From Sesamum alatum (taxonomy: Eukaryota; Streptophyta; Magnoliopsida; Lamiales; Pedaliaceae), in assembly GCA_034509735.1 (NCBI GenBank), contig JACGWO010000006.1, positions 7,455,001 through 7,519,000 of the forward strand: a stretch of DNA of 64,000 nt, in the 5' to 3' direction. Positions 61,907 through 64,000 of the stretch are shown one piece after another (position 1 is the first letter of the stretch; every line of letters begins with the position of its first letter). The notes beneath the pieces were generated by a model, which ran no database searches, was not told the origin of the DNA, and was given only the letters and a program-made list of their open reading frames with translations. Both the position numbers and the translations under genes were made by a program.

Positions 61907-62784
61907 GGCACAAGATGTTTCATGGCAGAATCGTGAGGGCATGACCATGGTCTATTAAAAGCAAGTAGTGGCTCTTTACGACCTTACCCCTTGTCTCTTT
62001 GTGTTGTGCTAAAAATAATTACTCCATGTAGGATCACTACAAAAAAACAGACCTATAGCAACGGACTTTTGCAATGGATTTCATGAAAAAATCGTTGCAA
62101 AATAGATTTGCCACGGACTTTTGCAACGGAAAATTTTTCGTTGTTATAGGTACCACTGCTATACAACAACGGATTTTTTGGTCGTTGCAAAATATTACCA
62201 CGGATTTTTATCCATTGCAAAATATTACCACGGATTTTTATCCGTTGCAAAAGTCCGTTGCAAATTTCGTCATTTAAAAAGTTGACTTTTTATATTTTGC
62301 AACGACTTTGCGATGGTATATTCGTGGCAAAGTTGATGGCAATTCGTTGCAAAATCGGGTCTTATTTGCAACTACATTAATATTGCAACGTCATTCCGTT
62401 GCAAATTTTGCAACGAAATATTTAGCTATAATTCGTTGCAAAATTATTTTATTTGCAACGACATTTGCAATGGAAATCATTGCTATATTGCAATAATTTT
62501 TGCAACGACATTCCGTTGCAAAATTTGTAAAATTTGCAACGACATAATTTAGTACAATTCGTTGCAAAATAATTTTCATTTACAACGATAATTGCAACAA
62601 CAATCCGTTGTAAATTTTACCACGATAATTTCATAATTTATATTCAATAATAAAAATATATTTAATTTAACTCTAACAAGAAAATTCAAATATGACAATA
62701 TATTTAAGGCAAAATACTTATAATAAATATAGTTCAACATTCCAATCAACAAAATAAAAGTATTCAATTTTAAGGCATACAAAT

Positions 62785-63212
62785 TTAATGAGGGGGATCA
62801 AATTCATTTTCACAATCTTGTGAAGGTGGGTGGTCGGGGGTGATATCACCGGGACTATCTTCAGATTCGCTCATATCGTCTTCAAGCGCAGTACCAAATT
62901 TATCGGACATGAAACTCATTATTTCCTCTTGAACTTTCGAATCCCTACAAAGTATCAAATAAATAATTATAAAAATAAATATAATATAATGTTTAAAAAT
63001 ATTTTTAAAACAATCAAACATTTTAAATTTCCTTACAAGATATCCGCCGGAGTAATGACTTTCAATGGAGTTGCATCGGAAGGGACATCATTAGAGGCAA
63101 CTTCAGACACTGATGCAGATGGTGGTGGTGGTGTTGATGAGGAAACTGCAGGTGGGTTAGATGATGGTCTAGCCTTATGACCCCTACCTCCTCTAGATCC
63201 TCCTCGTACCAT
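62785..63212 (-). CDS. Short two-exon TNPA-like gene of the second CACTA element
   Basis: Exon 1, 63212-63037, opens with MVRGGSRGGRGHKARPSSN and is rich in S, T and P. Exon 2, 62944-62785, reads DSKVQEEIMSFMSDKFGTAL and ends with an acidic tail, ...CENEFDPPH. GT and AG borders are present and the phases join in frame to 111 residues with no stop. The layout (RGG-rich start, acidic end) mirrors the first and last exons of the TNPA-like gene at 6138-7669, but the central exons that hold the Transposase_24 core are absent. It looks like an internal deletion that kept an open frame. Whether it is expressed is unknown. Confidence 0.65.
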
Positions 63213-63487
63213 ATCTACATGAACATATTTGAGGTATTAACTTGTGATATAACTAAGTTATATTAGTTTAGTTAAAGATTTTAAGTTGAAAGTTAACAAA
63301 ATTATACTAATTTAGTTGAATTTTTAACTTGTGATATAACTAAGTTAAATTGGTTTAATTAAAGACTTTAAGTTGAAAGTTAACAAAATTACACTAGTTT
63401 CAAAGCACATTCTCAATATATCAACCAAATACTCGATATAGTACATTGTCATACACAATTTTATATTAAACACATACTTAATATACT

Positions 63488-63672
63488 TTTTGTACGAACA
63501 AAATCATGCTTGCATTAAAATACCAACAAAATCATACTTAATATACATTTTATACCAACAAAATCATGCTTGCTTAAAATACCAACAAGAAATTCTCCAA
63601 TTTCCTCAAAATACCAACAAGAAATTCTCCCAATTTCCTCAAAATACTAATTTTCTTAAAATACCAACATGA
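63488..63672. repeat. Tandem repeat with TACCAACAAAATCATGCTTG units
   Basis: Units of about 35-60 bases (ACCAACAAAATCATGCTTG, then ACCAACAAGAAATTCTCC) repeat four to five times upstream of the short CACTA gene, probably in its leader or first intron. Confidence 0.75.
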
Positions 63673-63689
63673 AACTGAAAAAGTATACC

Positions 63690-64000
63690 TCCTTAGGGCA
63701 GCTTGGCGGCGGGCGGGCGGCGGCAGGCGGTGGCGGGCCTAAGGAGAAAGAATACCAACAAAAAATTGAAAAAAAAAGGTAGAAGAAAGAAAAGAGGAGA
63801 AAGAAAAGAGAAGACAGGAGGAGATAAAATACCTCAAGGCGGCGGGCGGCGGCAGGCGACAGACGGCGGTGGCGAGCTCTGAAAATTTAACAAAAGGAGG
63901 AGAAAGAGAAGAGAAGAAAAGAGGTGAAAAAGTTAACAAAAATTGAAAAAAAAAAAAGGTAGAATACCTCAATGCTGTGGCGAGCTCTGAAAATTTAACA
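63690..64000. repeat. GC-rich GGCGG tract and 130-bp tandem repeat
   Basis: GGCGGGCGGCGGCAGGCG tracts at 63708 and 63838 alternate with AG-rich pieces. A segment ending GGCGAGCTCTGAAAATTTAAC occurs at 63871 and again at 63979, with ATACCTCAA before each. On the minus strand this would be the leader of the short CACTA gene, in the same relative place as the CCACCA tract of the first element. Confidence 0.75.

Larger units (their letters stand above)
62035..64000 (-). mobile_element. Second CACTA element, 3' part, continues past window end
   Basis: CACTACAAAAAAA begins at 62035. From there to about 62630 the motif TTGCAACGGA or its complement recurs every 20-40 bases in both orientations, a subterminal repeat set unlike that of the first CACTA element. 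A short minus-strand gene follows, then AT-rich and GC-rich repeats. The terminus at 62035 is therefore the 3' end relative to the gene. The other end is off the window. Confidence 0.88.

Overview
This is nuclear DNA of a flowering plant, most likely a eudicot. The signs are one many-exon, intron-rich gene in very AT-rich DNA and plant-type transposons of almost every order. The species cannot be named from the sequence. There is one intact host gene: a peroxisomal long-chain acyl-CoA synthetase of the LACS6/LACS7 type on the minus strand. Its 23 coding exons (24642 down to 12636) splice in frame into 690 residues. Almost everything else is transposable-element sequence, much of it nested.

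Layout. 1-8547: most of an En/Spm (CACTA) transposon, with a decayed TNP2 transposase, a decayed TNPA-like gene and a complete right end. 8548-12400: AT-rich spacer with a small inverted-repeat element and a Helitron 3' end. 12400-24920: the LACS gene. 25369-28298: three small DNA elements, one nested in another, and a solo LTR. 28299-31477: AT-rich spacer with a Helitron-like 5' end and a SINE.

31478-47690 is a nested stack. An endogenous pararetrovirus (minus strand, coat zinc knuckle - movement protein - protease/RT/RNase H - TAV-like protein) was split by a Ty3/gypsy chromovirus of Tekay type (35616-43104). The chromovirus was itself hit in its 5' LTR by a short Helitron (36246-36670). 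A small Tat-like LTR element (31478-34490) lies next to the viral fragment.

47900-64000: two MULE-type MITEs with 9-bp target duplications, a second SINE, an internally deleted Ty1/copia element (49757-52613), tandem repeats, the start of a MULE gene, a large foldback element carrying a solo LTR, a minisatellite, a full-length solo LTR of the same copia family (61178-61906), and the 3' end of a second CACTA element whose short two-exon gene is still open.

Exact target-site duplications give boundaries for several insertions, and the paired LTRs allow an empty-site comparison for the Helitron. I saw no tRNA or rRNA gene, no CRISPR array and no convincing new biochemical system. The points most worth following are the pararetrovirus lineage, the Helitron with a duplicated head, the chromovirus with non-matching LTRs, the mini-gene in the second CACTA element, and the apparent loss of the C-terminal peroxisome signal in the LACS protein.
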